DNA of 64,000 bases from Streptomyces populi (GCF_002911015.1 NZ_KZ626886.1:1-64000), one strand, 5' to 3'. Shown: positions 8,636 through 18,065, numbered from the stretch's first letter. A program made the numbers and translations. Notes: a model not told the origin generated them from the sequence alone.

Positions 8636-8983
8636 CTACAGGAGGGTCCTGAGCCGCAGCAGGTCGCGCAGGCCCGCCTCCAGCTTCACCCGGCCCGAGC
8701 CCCAGGCCCTGGCGAAGTTCAGCTCGCCGTCGACCATCGACACGAGGTCGTCGCCCTTCATGGTCAGACGGATCTGGGCCCGCTCGGGGGGCGGGCCCTG
8801 GAGCGTGTCGAGCACCTCGATCCGGCCGTCCTTGAGCCGGCCGACGAAGGTGATGTCCAGGTCGGTGATACGGCAGCTCAGCGAGCGGTCCAGGGCCGCG
8901 GCGGCCCGTACGTTCCCGTCGGCGCCCGCCATGTTGTCGGAAAGCTTGTCGAGTGCGGCGCGGCACTCCTCAGTCGTCGCCAT
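8636..8983 (-). CDS. SCP2 sterol-binding domain protein
   Basis: This is a small 115-residue single-domain protein. The sequence around CRITDLDITFVGRLKDGRI and LTMKGDDLVSMVDGELNFARAWGSG reads as an SCP2-type lipid-binding fold; the sequence GELNFARAWGSGRVK near residue 85 is characteristic of the actinobacterial branch. It lacks a signal peptide or membrane helix, so it is cytosolic. Its ligand is unknown; the fold binds hydrophobic molecules. The start is ATG 8983. It is convergent with the siderophore ATPase and divergent from the small gene at 9026. Confidence 0.85.
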   Translation of the reverse strand: MATTEECRAALDKLSDNMAGADGNVRAAAALDRSLSCRITDLDITFVGRLKDGRIEVLDTLQGPPPERAQIRLTMKGDDLVSMVDGELNFARAWGSGRVKLEAGLRDLLRLRTLL

Positions 8984-9025
8984 CGTGATCGACGGTACCG
9001 CAGCCCTTCGCGGTAGCGTCGGGGC

Positions 9026-9343
9026 ATGAACGACTCAGTCCCCGAGGAAGAGCTCCCCGAGGCCATGACCGCGGGGGAGCCCGGCCCGCCCGCGGAGGCG
9101 GAACCGGAACCCGCGCACGACCCCGCCGCACCGGCCCCGCTGAACGTCCCGCGGGTCCCGACGGGCGACGGGGACGTCGACGCGGGGCTCGGCCGACTGG
9201 CCGACGCCGACCACCTGGCCACGGACGGACACCTCGAGGTGTACGAGGATGTCCACCGGGGGTTGCGCGACGCGCTCACCGCGCTCGACGTCCGCCCGGG
9301 GGCTCCGGCTCCCGCCGGTCGCCCGCCCGCCGCCGCCCAATGA
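9026..9343 (+). CDS. Small conserved hypothetical protein
   Basis: This 105-residue protein has a Pro/Ala/Glu-rich disordered N-terminal half, then a helical patch around VDAGLGRLADADHLATDGHL and YEDVHRGLRDALTALD, and a short Pro/Ala tail. The helical patch is recognisable in the same position upstream of tlyA in other Streptomyces (from memory). No domain or catalytic motif is visible. It sits 75 bases upstream of tlyA in the same direction, so it may be co-transcribed with tlyA, nadK and recN. No function can be proposed. Confidence 0.8.
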   Translation: MNDSVPEEELPEAMTAGEPGPPAEAEPEPAHDPAAPAPLNVPRVPTGDGDVDAGLGRLADADHLATDGHLEVYEDVHRGLRDALTALDVRPGAPAPAGRPPAAAQ

Positions 9344-9418
9344 GATCCTTCGGGGCGTCCGGAGAACCTTCCGGGCAGCCTTTCCCATCGCCGTACGACC
9401 GCAGGAGCTGAACCGAAC

Positions 9419-10234
9419 GTGGCAGGAGTGGCACGCCGCCGCCTCGACGCCGAGCTGGTCCGCAGGAAGCTCGCCCGCTCGCGCGAGCACGCCGGACAGC
9501 TGATCGCCGCGGGCAGGGTCAGTGTGGGCAAGACCCTCGCGACCAAGCCCGCCACACAGGTCGAGACCGCCGCGGCGATCGTGGTCAGCAAGGACGACAG
9601 CGACCCCGACTACGTCTCGCGCGGCGGTCACAAGCTCGCCGGCGCGCTCGCCGTCTTCGGGCCGCAGGGCCTGAAGGTCGGGGGACGGCGGGCGCTGGAC
9701 GCCGGCGCGTCCACCGGAGGCTTCACCGACGTGCTGCTGCGCGCGGGCGCCGCCCATGTCGTCGCCGTGGACGTCGGATACGGACAACTCGCGTGGTCTC
9801 TCCAGAGCGATGAACGCGTCACCGTCAAGGACCGTACGAACGTACGCGAGTTGACGTTGGAGGCGATCGATGGGGAGCCCGTGGACCTTGTTGTCGGGGA
9901 TCTGTCCTTCATCCCGCTCGGACTGGTGCTGCCCGCCCTCGCGCGGTGCACGGCGCCGGATGCCGATCTGGTGATGATGGTCAAGCCGCAGTTCGAGGTG
10001 GGGAAGGACCGGCTGGGCAGCGGCGGCGTCGTGCGCAGTCCGGAGCTGCGCGCCGAGAGCGTGCGCGGCGTGGCGGCGCGAGCCCAGGAGCTGGGGCTCG
10101 GAGTGAAGGGCGTGACAGCGAGCCCGTTGCCCGGACCGTCGGGCAACGTCGAGTACTTTCTGTGGCTGCGTGCCGGGGCGCCCGAACTCGACCCGGCCGA
10201 CGTTGACCGTGCAGTGGCGGAGGGGCCGCGTTGA
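9419..10234 (+). CDS. tlyA: TlyA family rRNA (cytidine-2'-O)-methyltransferase
   Basis: This 271-residue protein has an N-terminal S4 RNA-binding domain (residues 1-65, RLDAELVRRKLARSRE) and an FtsJ-like SAM methyltransferase. The SAM site is LDAGASTGGFTDVLL, the acidic residue is in VDVGYGQL, and GDLSFIPL and the catalytic-tetrad lysine in MVKPQFEVG follow. TlyA adds 2'-O-methyl groups to cytidines of 16S and 23S rRNA, and its loss gives capreomycin resistance in mycobacteria. The GTG start at 9419 has aggag 11 bases upstream. The stop overlaps the TTG start of nadK by 3 nt, a linkage conserved across actinobacteria. Confidence 0.95.
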   Translation: MAGVARRRLDAELVRRKLARSREHAGQLIAAGRVSVGKTLATKPATQVETAAAIVVSKDDSDPDYVSRGGHKLAGALAVFGPQGLKVGGRRALDAGASTGGFTDVLLRAGAAHVVAVDVGYGQLAWSLQSDERVTVKDRTNVRELTLEAIDGEPVDLVVGDLSFIPLGLVLPALARCTAPDADLVMMVKPQFEVGKDRLGSGGVVRSPELRAESVRGVAARAQELGLGVKGVTASPLPGPSGNVEYFLWLRAGAPELDPADVDRAVAEGPR

Positions 10235-11136
10235 CACAGACCCGAGCTCGTACTGTTTTCCTGCTGGCCCACACCGGGCGGCCGGCAGCCATCCGCAGCG
10301 CCGAACTGGTCGTCCAGGGGCTGCTGCGTTCCGGGATCGGCGTACGGGTCCTCGCGGCCGAGGCCGCCGACCTGCCGCTGCCGGACGAGGTGGAGCTGGT
10401 CCAGGAGGCGACTCCGCAGTGCCTGGACGGCTGCGAGCTGCTCATCGTCCTGGGCGGTGACGGAACGCTGCTGCGCGGCGCCGAGTTCGCCCGCGCCTCC
10501 GGCGTGCCGATGCTCGGCGTCAACCTCGGAAGGGTCGGCTTCCTCGCCGAGGCCGAGCGCGACGACCTGGACAAGGTCGTCGACCGGGTCGTCACCAAGG
10601 CCTACGAGGTCGAGGAACGCATGACGGTCGACGTGGTCGTGCACCGCAACGGCGACATCGTGCACACCGACTGGGCGCTGAACGAGGCGGCCGTGCAGAA
10701 GGTGTCCGCCGAGAAGCTCCTCGAAGTGGTGCTGGAGATCGACGGGCGGCCCGTCACCGGCTTCGGCTGCGACGGGATCGTCTGCGCGACCCCGACCGGG
10801 TCGACGGCGTACGCCTTCTCCGCGGGCGGTCCCGTGGTCTGGCCCGAGGTCGAGGCGCTGCTGATGGTGCCGATCAGCGCGCACGCCCTGTTCGCCAAGC
10901 CGCTGGTCACCTCGCCGGACTCGGTGCTCGCGGTGGAGGTGCTGCCGCACATTCCGCCGGGCGTGCTGTGGTGCGACGGGCGGCGCACGGTGGAGCTGCC
11001 GCCGGGCGCGCGGGTCGAGGTGCGGCGCGGGGCCGTGCCCGTGCGGCTCGCCCGGCTGCACCACGCGTCCTTCACCGACCGGCTCGTCGCCAAGTTCGCA
11101 CTCCCGGTCGCAGGGTGGCGCGGGGCACCGCACTAG
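10231..11136 (+). CDS. nadK: NAD kinase
   Basis: This 301-residue kinase phosphorylates NAD to NADP. The diagnostic GGDGT motif is at residues 75-79 (LGGDGTLLRGAEFA), followed by LGVNLGRVGFLAE and the NAD-binding CATPTGSTAYAFSAGG motif. The start is an unusual TTG at 10231, whose TG overlaps the tlyA stop codon. A good ribosome site (ggagggg, 10219-10225) precedes it, and the family N-terminus (RTVFLLAHTGR) follows at once. It is translationally coupled to tlyA, and a hairpin 30 bases downstream separates it from recN. Confidence 0.96.
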   Translation: MTQTRARTVFLLAHTGRPAAIRSAELVVQGLLRSGIGVRVLAAEAADLPLPDEVELVQEATPQCLDGCELLIVLGGDGTLLRGAEFARASGVPMLGVNLGRVGFLAEAERDDLDKVVDRVVTKAYEVEERMTVDVVVHRNGDIVHTDWALNEAAVQKVSAEKLLEVVLEIDGRPVTGFGCDGIVCATPTGSTAYAFSAGGPVVWPEVEALLMVPISAHALFAKPLVTSPDSVLAVEVLPHIPPGVLWCDGRRTVELPPGARVEVRRGAVPVRLARLHHASFTDRLVAKFALPVAGWRGAPH

Positions 11137-11167
11137 GGCAGCACCGGGGCAGCCCCTTCGGGGCATG

Positions 11168-11198
11168 CCCGGCACCCGGCTTCCGTCCGGGTGCCGGG
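11168..11198 (+). terminator. Hairpin between nadK and recN
   Basis: The arms cccggcacccgg (11168-11179) and ccgggtgccggg (11187-11198) are perfectly complementary across a 7-base loop. It lies 31 bases after the nadK stop without a T run. It is a likely terminator or attenuator, so recN probably has its own promoter in 11200-11310. Confidence 0.7.
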
Positions 11199-11311
11199 CC
11201 GCCTCCGCACGAGGCGTCGGCGAACGAGGACGCCTCCCGAAAGTAACGCTCGGTTCTCTTTGCGGGGGGCGGCGTCGCACGGCGCCGGGAAAACCTCGTA
11301 TGGTCGGGGAC

Positions 11312-13042
11312 GTGTTGGAGGAGATGCGGATACGGTCGCTCGGAGTCATCGACGACGCGGTCGTCGAGCTGTCACCCGGCTTCACCGCCGTGACCGGTGA
11401 GACCGGTGCGGGCAAGACGATGGTGGTCACCAGCCTCGGGCTGCTGCTGGGCGGGCGCGCGGACCCGGCCCTCGTGCGGATCGGCGCCAAGAGCGCGGTC
11501 GTGGAAGGGCGGATCAGCGTACCGGCGGACGGGACGGCCGTCGTACGGGCCGAGGAGGCCGGCGCCGAGCTCGACGAGGGCGTGCTGCTGATCAGCCGTA
11601 CCGTTTCGGCCGAGGGGCGTTCCCGCGCGCATCTGGGCGGACGCTCGGTGCCGGTGGGCGTGCTCGCCGAACTCGCCGACGAACTCGTCGCGGTGCACGG
11701 CCAGACCGACCAGCAGGGGCTGCTCAAGCTGTCCCGGCAGCGGGGGGCCCTGGACCGGTACGCGGGTGACGCGGTCGCCGTGCCGCTGGCCAAGTACGCG
11801 GGCGCCTACCGCCGGCTGCGGGCCGTCTCGGCCGAACTGGACGAGATCACGACGCGCGCGCGGGAACGGGCCCAGGAAGCCGACATGCTGCGCTTCGGAC
11901 TCGACGAGATCGCGGCCGTGGAGCCGCGGGCGGGCGAGGACGCGGAGCTGGCGGCGGAGGCGGAGCGGCTCGGTCACGCGGAGGCGCTGGCGTCGGCCGC
12001 CACGGCCGCGCACGCCGCGCTGGCGGGCAATCCCGAGGACCCGGAGGGCATCGACGCGGCCACGCTCGTCGCGGGCGCCCACCGGGCGCTGGAGGCCGTG
12101 CGGTCGCACGACTCGGCCCTCGCCACGCTGTCCGGGCGGATCGGGGAGATCAACATCCTGCTCGGCGACGTCGCGGGCGAACTCGCGGGCTACGCCGACG
12201 ATCTCGACGCCGACCCGCTGCGGCTGGCGGCGGTCGAGGAGCGCAGGGCCGCGCTCACCCAGCTGACCCGCAAGTACGGCGAGGACATCGACGCCGTGAT
12301 CGCCTGGGCCGAGCGGAGCGCCGAGCGGCTCACCGAACTCGACGGCGACGACGACCGGATCGAGGAGCTGACCGCCGAGCGGGACGCGCTGCGCGGTGAA
12401 CTGGGCGGTCTCGCCCAGGCGCTGACGGACGCCCGTACGGAGGCCGCCGAGCGGTTCGCCGCCGCCGTCACCGCCGAACTGGCCTCGCTGGCGATGCCGC
12501 ACGCGCGCGTGTCCTTCGACATCCGGCAGACCGACGACCCGGAGGGGGTCGAGGTCGGCGGGCGCCCGGTGGCCTACGGCCCGGCCGGCGCCGACGAGGT
12601 GGAGCTCCTGCTCGCCCCGCACCCCGGGGCGCCGCCGCGGCCCATCGCCAAGGGGGCGTCCGGCGGTGAGCTCTCGCGCGTGATGCTCGCGGTGGAGGTC
12701 GTGTTCGCGGGGACCGACCCCGTGCCGACGTATCTCTTCGACGAGGTCGACGCGGGTGTCGGCGGCAAGGCCGCGGTCGAGATCGGGCGACGGCTGGCGA
12801 AGCTCGCCCGGACCGCGCAGGTCGTCGTCGTCACGCACCTGCCGCAGGTGGCCGCCTTCGCCGACCGGCAGCTGCTGGTCGAGAAGACGAACGACGGCTC
12901 GGTGACCCGCTCGGGCGTGAAGGTGCTGGAGGGCGAGGAGCGGATCCGCGAACTGTCCCGGATGCTCGCCGGCCAGGAGGACTCCGAGACGGCCCGGGCC
13001 CATGCGGAGGAACTGCTGGCGGCGGCCCGGGCGGACGCCTAA
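11312..13042 (+). CDS. recN: DNA repair protein RecN
   Basis: This 576-residue SMC-like ATPase acts early in double-strand-break repair. Walker A is GETGAGKTMVV near residue 30, the Q-loop region is VHGQTDQQGLL, the middle is a long coiled coil (about 150-380, repeated EERRAALTQL-type helices), the signature is KGASGGELSRVMLAVE, and Walker B is YLFDEVDAGVGGKAA. GTG 11312 is chosen because the family N-terminus is LEEMRIRSLGVID; ATG 11300 and ATG 11324 are alternatives in the same frame. It follows tlyA-nadK as in other actinobacteria, though separated by a hairpin and 175 bases. Confidence 0.94.
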   Translation: MLEEMRIRSLGVIDDAVVELSPGFTAVTGETGAGKTMVVTSLGLLLGGRADPALVRIGAKSAVVEGRISVPADGTAVVRAEEAGAELDEGVLLISRTVSAEGRSRAHLGGRSVPVGVLAELADELVAVHGQTDQQGLLKLSRQRGALDRYAGDAVAVPLAKYAGAYRRLRAVSAELDEITTRARERAQEADMLRFGLDEIAAVEPRAGEDAELAAEAERLGHAEALASAATAAHAALAGNPEDPEGIDAATLVAGAHRALEAVRSHDSALATLSGRIGEINILLGDVAGELAGYADDLDADPLRLAAVEERRAALTQLTRKYGEDIDAVIAWAERSAERLTELDGDDDRIEELTAERDALRGELGGLAQALTDARTEAAERFAAAVTAELASLAMPHARVSFDIRQTDDPEGVEVGGRPVAYGPAGADEVELLLAPHPGAPPRPIAKGASGGELSRVMLAVEVVFAGTDPVPTYLFDEVDAGVGGKAAVEIGRRLAKLARTAQVVVVTHLPQVAAFADRQLLVEKTNDGSVTRSGVKVLEGEERIRELSRMLAGQEDSETARAHAEELLAAARADA

Positions 13043-13681
13043 CGGCAGTCCTGCCCCCCCGGCGGGGGTGGTCCTGCCCCTGGCGGGGGCGGTTCCGCCC
13101 CCCAGCCAGGGAGTCCACCCGGGCTCCGTGGCCGTTGGGCCTGCTCTTTTCGCCCCCTCCGTCCCTGCCCTTCCCACCTCTGGGGCTCCGCCCCGGACCC
13201 CGCTCCTCGAACGCCGGAGGGGCCGAAACTTTCCCCGCACCCGAAGGACGGGGCGGAGGGCCGGGGCCCTGGCCCATGTCCGGAAGACGGGCCGGGGCGC
13301 GGCCTCTCGGACGCGCCGTGCGGGGGTGGTGCGCGCCGTTCGGTGCGCGGGTGCACCCTCGGCACGGGGTGGCGAACGACACGGTGGGAGCCCGTTGGCC
13401 TCGGGGCGGCCCGCAGGGCGCGGGGAGTCACGGGCGCCGCACGGGTTCCGTGTGGTCCCACCCTCCCCGGAACGGGCCATTCATCACTCGTGCGGGTGAC
13501 CGTCGTCGCCGGGTTGCCCTGTCTGACGTGCCCTCGTCGTGATGGCGGTGCCGGAAGGCCCGGACGGCCTGGCATCCTTGGCGTAGTACGCGGTGCACGA
13601 CGTGCGGTACCCCCTCCTCCGCACGACCCCTCTGTACGTTTCCCCGTGACCGTCCGACGCCGAACCAGGAGCCCCGGCCAC
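13043..13681 (+). other. 639-bp intergenic region with GC-rich hairpins and a dispersed-type repeat
   Basis: No convincing gene is seen between recN and the glycosyltransferase. The first 70 bases hold several short GC hairpins made of runs such as ctgcccc/ggggc that could terminate recN. A block at 13181-13224 looks like a repeat common in Streptomyces intergenic DNA. The remainder (13230-13660) is open in several frames only because of high GC. A ribosome site for the next gene lies at 13667-13671. Confidence 0.6.
13181..13224 (+). repeat. Streptomyces-type dispersed intergenic repeat
   Basis: The block begins tggggctccgccccggaccc and ends with cgaacgccggaggggcc. From memory, near-identical blocks occur in many copies between genes of many Streptomyces genomes. 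It contains an internal hairpin (ggggctccgcccc). Only one copy was noticed in this window, so calling it a repeat rests on recollection. Confidence 0.5.
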
Positions 13682-14818
13682 GTGAGCCACGTGAGCAGCC
13701 ACCCGCCGCACGGCCAGTCGCCGCTGCACACCGTGCAGGTGCTCGGCGGCGGAAGCGCGGGCAGCAGCACGCACGTGCGGTCGCTGGCCGCGGGTCTGGT
13801 CGCCCGCGGGGTACGGGTCACCGTCTGCGCTCCCGCCGAGACGGACCGCGTGTACGGGTTCAGCAGTGTCGGCGCGCACCACGTTCCCGTGCCCCGCAGC
13901 AGCGACCCCGCCTCGGTGTCCGCGTTGCGGGCGGCCTGCGCGGACGCCGATCTCGTGCACGCGCACGGGCTCCACGCGGCGCTGCGGGCGATGCTGGCGC
14001 TCAGCGGGCGAAGCGTTCCCCTCGTCGTCACCTGGCACACCCGTCCGGAGGCCGACGGCGCCCGGGTCCACGTACTGCGGCTCCTGGAGCGCCGGGTCGC
14101 CAGGGCCGCCGCCGTGGTGCTCGGGACCTCGTCCGACCTGGTGGACCGGGCCCGCAGGAGGGGAGCGCGGGACGCGCGGCTCGCCGCCGTCGCGCTCGCG
14201 GCTCCGCGCCCGCCCGCCGACCCCGTGGAACCCGACCGGTTCCGGCACAAGGCACGGGCCGAACTCGGCGCGACCGACCGGGCGTTGCTCATCGCGGTCG
14301 GATCGCTCGACCGGCACCGCGGCTACCACACCCTCCTGGACGCCTCGCGCGCGTGGTGCCGACTCGATCCGGTGCCCCTGCTGGTCGTCGCGGGGGAGGG
14401 GCCGCTGCGCCCCGTCCTCCAGCGCCGGATCGAGGACGAGGAGCTGCCGGTCCGGCTCGTCGGGCGGCGCGAGGACGTCACGGAACTGCTCGCCGCGGCC
14501 GACCTCGTCCTGCTGCCCAGCAGATGGGAGTCGCGCCCGGTGCTGGCGCACGAGGCCCTCCACGCGCGCGTCCCGCTCGTCGCCACCGCGGTCGGGGGCG
14601 TCCCCGAGATGGTCGGCGACGCGGCCGAACTCGTCCCGTACGGGAACGCGAAGGCGATCGCCGACGCCGTCGTGCGGCTGCTCGCCGATCCGGCGCGCCA
14701 GGAGGTCCTGCGGGAGAAAGGCGTCCGGCAGGCCGCCACGTGGCCGACCGAGGACGAGACGGTCGCCCAGGTGCTCAGCGTCTACGACGAGTTCACGCGG
14801 TTCAGGCCGTTGATCTGA
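13682..14818 (+). CDS. Glycosyltransferase family 4 protein
   Basis: This 378-residue GT-B glycosyltransferase has an N-terminal acceptor domain starting HTVQVLGGGSAGSSTHVRSLA, with a typical HAHGLHAALRA segment. The nucleotide-sugar-binding domain contains LIAVGSLDRHRGYHTLLDA, VVAGEGPLRPVLQRR, and the GT4 motif SRWESRPVLAHEALHARVP, with the conserved acidic residue in HEALHA followed by GGVPEMVGDAAELV. Donor and acceptor are unknown. GTG 13682 is preferred because aggag is 10 bases upstream; GTG 13691 is also possible. The frame is open upstream through intergenic repeats, which is not taken as coding. It stands alone, convergent with the PucR regulator. Confidence 0.9.
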   Translation: MSHVSSHPPHGQSPLHTVQVLGGGSAGSSTHVRSLAAGLVARGVRVTVCAPAETDRVYGFSSVGAHHVPVPRSSDPASVSALRAACADADLVHAHGLHAALRAMLALSGRSVPLVVTWHTRPEADGARVHVLRLLERRVARAAAVVLGTSSDLVDRARRRGARDARLAAVALAAPRPPADPVEPDRFRHKARAELGATDRALLIAVGSLDRHRGYHTLLDASRAWCRLDPVPLLVVAGEGPLRPVLQRRIEDEELPVRLVGRREDVTELLAAADLVLLPSRWESRPVLAHEALHARVPLVATAVGGVPEMVGDAAELVPYGNAKAIADAVVRLLADPARQEVLREKGVRQAATWPTEDETVAQVLSVYDEFTRFRPLI

Positions 14819-14838
14819 CACCGGTCGGCCGGCGGCCC

Positions 14839-16467
14839 TCACGGAACGTGTCTGCGTGCCCGTAGCGCCAGGCTCAACGCCAGTACCGTCTGCGGGTCGT
14901 CCAGGTCCATGCCCAGCAGCTCGCCGATCCGGGCGAGGCGGTTGTAGAGGGTCTGCCGGTTGAGGTGCAGTTCGCGGGCGGTCTCCGCCTTGCGGCCCGC
15001 GTGCGCCAAGTAGGTCTGCAGGGTGGGCAGCAGGGGCGGCTTGGAGCGGACGTCGTGGTCGCGGAGCGGGCCGATCGCCCGCTCCACGAAGGCGGCCAGG
15101 TCGGGGTGCTCGCGCAGTCGCCACAGCAGCAGGTCGATGTCCAGACGGCGGGCGTCGTACCAGGGCCGGTCCGACAGGCCCTGCGCGGCCGTCGCCGTCT
15201 CCGCCGCGTGCCGCAGTCCCGCCGACGCGGCCGCCCAGCCGCCGGCCACCCCGACCACCACCACCGGCGGCTGTGCCCCGGGCCGCTGCATGCCCGCACG
15301 TTCCACCCCGGCGCGCAGCGCCGCCGCGACGCGGTCCGCGACGGCCGCCCGTTCCGACTCCGAGCGCAGGCCGAGCAGCAGCGGTACCCGGCCCTCGACG
15401 GGACGTACGCCCAGCAGGACCGGGACGCCCACCGAGGCCAGTTCCTCGGCCACGGCACGGGCCAGGACGGCCCAGCCGCCACCGGGGGCGAGGCCGTCGG
15501 CCAGTCGCATCACGACCGGCAGGAGCGGGCCGGAGCCGGGCTTGAAGCCGAGCACACGGGCCTGCGCCGGCGCGTCCTCGGCCTCGATACGGCCCTCGGC
15601 GAGGTCGGTCAGGAAGTCGCCGCGCCCCCGCGCGGCCAGTTCCTCCTCCTGGCGGGCCTGCATCAGCACGACGGCCAGGATGCCCGCGGCCCGCTCGGCG
15701 GCGATCCGGTGCACCGGGGCGACCGGCGCGCCGACGGGCAGCAGCACCAGGCGGGCGCGTACGGAGCCGGTGCCGGGACCGCCGCCGGGCACGTCCACCA
15801 GGGTCGTCCCCGTGGGCGGCTCCTCCTTGTGCTGGCCGCGCAGCCCCTCCCAGACCTGGAGCGGATCGGCGCCGGCGGAGCCGGCCCCGGCGGCGTACAG
15901 CAGCTGTCCGTCGGCCGTCTCCAGGAAGACCGGGTTGCCGCTGAAGTCCGCGAGGATGCGCAGGACCTGGGGCACCCCGCCGCCGCCGAGCAGGGCCTCG
16001 GTGCAGCGCCGGTGCACCTCCTCGGCCTGCTGGAGCAGTGCGTAGTGGCCGTTGACGATCTCGGTGTGGATCTCCTCGGTGACCGTCACGAAGGGCACCT
16101 CGCGGTGCAGCTGCACCAGCGGCAGACCGGTGGAACGGGCCGTCTCCACGAGCGCGGCGGGAAGCCGGGCGAAGCGCGGGCCGAGCTCCACGACGAGCGC
16201 CGCGATCCCGCGCTCGGCGAGGGTGCGGACGAACGCGCGCTGGTCGGCCGGGCGGGTGCCGAGACCGTACCCCGTGGTCAGCAGCAGTTCGCCGCCCTTG
16301 AGCAGCGAGGCGATGTTCGGCACCTCGCCCGCGTGCACCCAGCGCACGGTCCGGTGCAGCCGGTCGGCCCCCGCGACGATCTCCGGCAGCCCGCTGCGCA
16401 GTCCGGGCAGTTCGAGGGCCCGCTGCACGGTGATTCCGGCGCCTTGGGTGTCGTAACGGCTGTCCAT
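14839..16467 (-). CDS. PucR/CdaR family transcriptional regulator
   Basis: This 542-residue regulator starts with a PucR N-terminal domain (TVQRALELPGLRSGLPEIVAG, then HAGEVPNIASLLKGGELLLTTGYGLG). It has a GGDEF-like middle region and ends with the PucR-type helix-turn-helix (AETARELHLNRQTLYNRLARI, about residues 495-520). Family members control purine or aromatic catabolism and are activated by small-molecule effectors. It is the last gene of a minus-strand run that includes the FAD oxidase, 97 bases apart, so it might regulate that gene. The effector is unknown. The start is ATG 16467. Confidence 0.93.
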   Translation of the reverse strand: MDSRYDTQGAGITVQRALELPGLRSGLPEIVAGADRLHRTVRWVHAGEVPNIASLLKGGELLLTTGYGLGTRPADQRAFVRTLAERGIAALVVELGPRFARLPAALVETARSTGLPLVQLHREVPFVTVTEEIHTEIVNGHYALLQQAEEVHRRCTEALLGGGGVPQVLRILADFSGNPVFLETADGQLLYAAGAGSAGADPLQVWEGLRGQHKEEPPTGTTLVDVPGGGPGTGSVRARLVLLPVGAPVAPVHRIAAERAAGILAVVLMQARQEEELAARGRGDFLTDLAEGRIEAEDAPAQARVLGFKPGSGPLLPVVMRLADGLAPGGGWAVLARAVAEELASVGVPVLLGVRPVEGRVPLLLGLRSESERAAVADRVAAALRAGVERAGMQRPGAQPPVVVVGVAGGWAAASAGLRHAAETATAAQGLSDRPWYDARRLDIDLLLWRLREHPDLAAFVERAIGPLRDHDVRSKPPLLPTLQTYLAHAGRKAETARELHLNRQTLYNRLARIGELLGMDLDDPQTVLALSLALRARRHVP

Positions 16468-16564
16468 GCAGCGGACGCTACCCGCGGACGGTTCGGGGAG
16501 GCATCCCGGGCCGTCCGCGTGCGACGCCGGGGCCGCCGCGGGCGGTGTCCGGCGAGCGCCGGGG

Positions 16565-17959
16565 TCAGGCGCCGGCCGGTACCGGGGTGATGTTGTGGTT
16601 GAAGCGGAAGACGTTGTCCGGGTCGTACTCGGCCTTCACCGCGGCCAGCCGCCGCATGTTGTCCTCACCGAGGCCGGCCGCCACGCGGTCCGTGCCCTCG
16701 TCCCCGATGAAGTTCAGGTAGACCGCGCCGGTGCTCCACGGCCGGACGTCCTCGCGGACCTTCCTGACCCACTCGACGCACCGCTCGTCGTCGGCCGCGT
16801 CCTCCCAGATCCCGAAGGGGTGCACGGCCCAGGACGCGTCGCGGTACGGGACGGGGAAGCGGGACGGTCCCGAGGCGATGGCGCCGCCCTGCGGGAACAG
16901 CACGTGCTGGGTGCCGGTGGGGACCGGCATGGCGTCGCCGAGGGCGCAGAAGACGTCCACGAAGTCGTCGGGCGCGCCGGTCAGGTACTCCGCCGACCAG
17001 TAGTTCCGCATGCCGGGCGGGTCGTCGATCATGCACTGGAAGTCGGCGTAGGGCAGGGCCGTGACGATCTCGACCTCGTGCGGCAGCGCCAGCAGCGGCT
17101 GGGCGGTCTTGCGCATGTCCTCCTCGCCGCCCGCGTACGCGACCAGGGCACCGCAGAGCAGCTTGCCCACCAGCTCCGGGGGCACGAACTCCTCGGGCGG
17201 GCCGGTGAGGTAGAGGATGCCACCGCTCGCCTCCGGCGGTCCGGTCGCGATGATCTCGCGGTAGACGCGGATCACCTCGGGGCCGTGTTCCGGCAGGTAC
17301 ATCAGCAGGGCGATGGAGAACTCGGGCAGCGGGTGCAGCTTGAGGGTCAGCGCGGTGGCGACCCCGAAGTTCCCGCCGCCGCCGTGCAGGGCCCAGAACA
17401 GCTCCGGGTTCTCCTGCTCGGTGGCGAGTACCGGCGAACCGTCGGCGGTCACCAGTTCGACGCCGAGCAGATTGTCGACGGCGAGGCCGCAGGACCGGTC
17501 CAGCCAGCCGCTGCCGCCGCCGAGGACGAAGCCGCCGACCCCGGTCGTGGAGGCGCGGCCGCCGGTGGTCGCGAGGCCGTAGGGCTGGGTGGCCCGGTCG
17601 AGGTGGCTCATCAGCGCTCCGCCCTCGACCCGGACCGTCTCGGACCCGGGGTGGACGGTGACCGCGTGCATGCGGCTGAGGTCGACGACGAGCCCGCCGT
17701 CGTTGAGCGCCATGCCGGCGACGCTGTGACCGCCGCCGCGGACGGCGATCGGCAGGTCCAGCTCACGCGCGAAGCGCACCGCGCGGGTCACGTCGGCCTC
17801 GCTCTCGCACCGCGCGATGACGGCGGGCCGCCGGTCGATCATCGCGTTGAAGACCGTCCGGGCCTCGTCGTACCCGGGGTCGTCCGGGGTGAGCGCGTCG
17901 CCGGACAGACCCGCGCGGAGCGCGGCCAGTGCCGCGCCGGCCTTCGAAAGGGGAGCCAT
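16565..17959 (-). CDS. FAD-dependent oxidoreductase, BBE (berberine-bridge-like) family
   Basis: This 464-residue oxidase has an FAD-binding PCMH domain with RGGGHSVAGM, where H78 is the expected covalent flavin attachment site. The FAD pyrophosphate region is GGFVLGGGSGWL and the substrate-domain entry is ALHGGGGNFGVAT. The BBE C-terminal motif YDPDNVFRFNHNI closes the protein. The cysteine used by bicovalent members is not seen at its usual position, so mono-covalent FAD is likely. Members oxidise sugars, alkaloids or other secondary alcohols; the substrate is not predictable. ATG 17959 has aagggg upstream. It lies 106 bases downstream of the GH15 gene, possibly in the same transcript. Confidence 0.92.
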   Translation of the reverse strand: MAPLSKAGAALAALRAGLSGDALTPDDPGYDEARTVFNAMIDRRPAVIARCESEADVTRAVRFARELDLPIAVRGGGHSVAGMALNDGGLVVDLSRMHAVTVHPGSETVRVEGGALMSHLDRATQPYGLATTGGRASTTGVGGFVLGGGSGWLDRSCGLAVDNLLGVELVTADGSPVLATEQENPELFWALHGGGGNFGVATALTLKLHPLPEFSIALLMYLPEHGPEVIRVYREIIATGPPEASGGILYLTGPPEEFVPPELVGKLLCGALVAYAGGEEDMRKTAQPLLALPHEVEIVTALPYADFQCMIDDPPGMRNYWSAEYLTGAPDDFVDVFCALGDAMPVPTGTQHVLFPQGGAIASGPSRFPVPYRDASWAVHPFGIWEDAADDERCVEWVRKVREDVRPWSTGAVYLNFIGDEGTDRVAAGLGEDNMRRLAAVKAEYDPDNVFRFNHNITPVPAGA

Positions 17960-18065
17960 GGAAGCCGCCCCCTTCCATGAGGGGACAGGACTCCTTCCAG
18001 GCTAGGCGGGCACGGCGCATCGGGCGCGTCGGGGAAGGTCCCCCACGCGCCCGGCGCGCGGCGGC

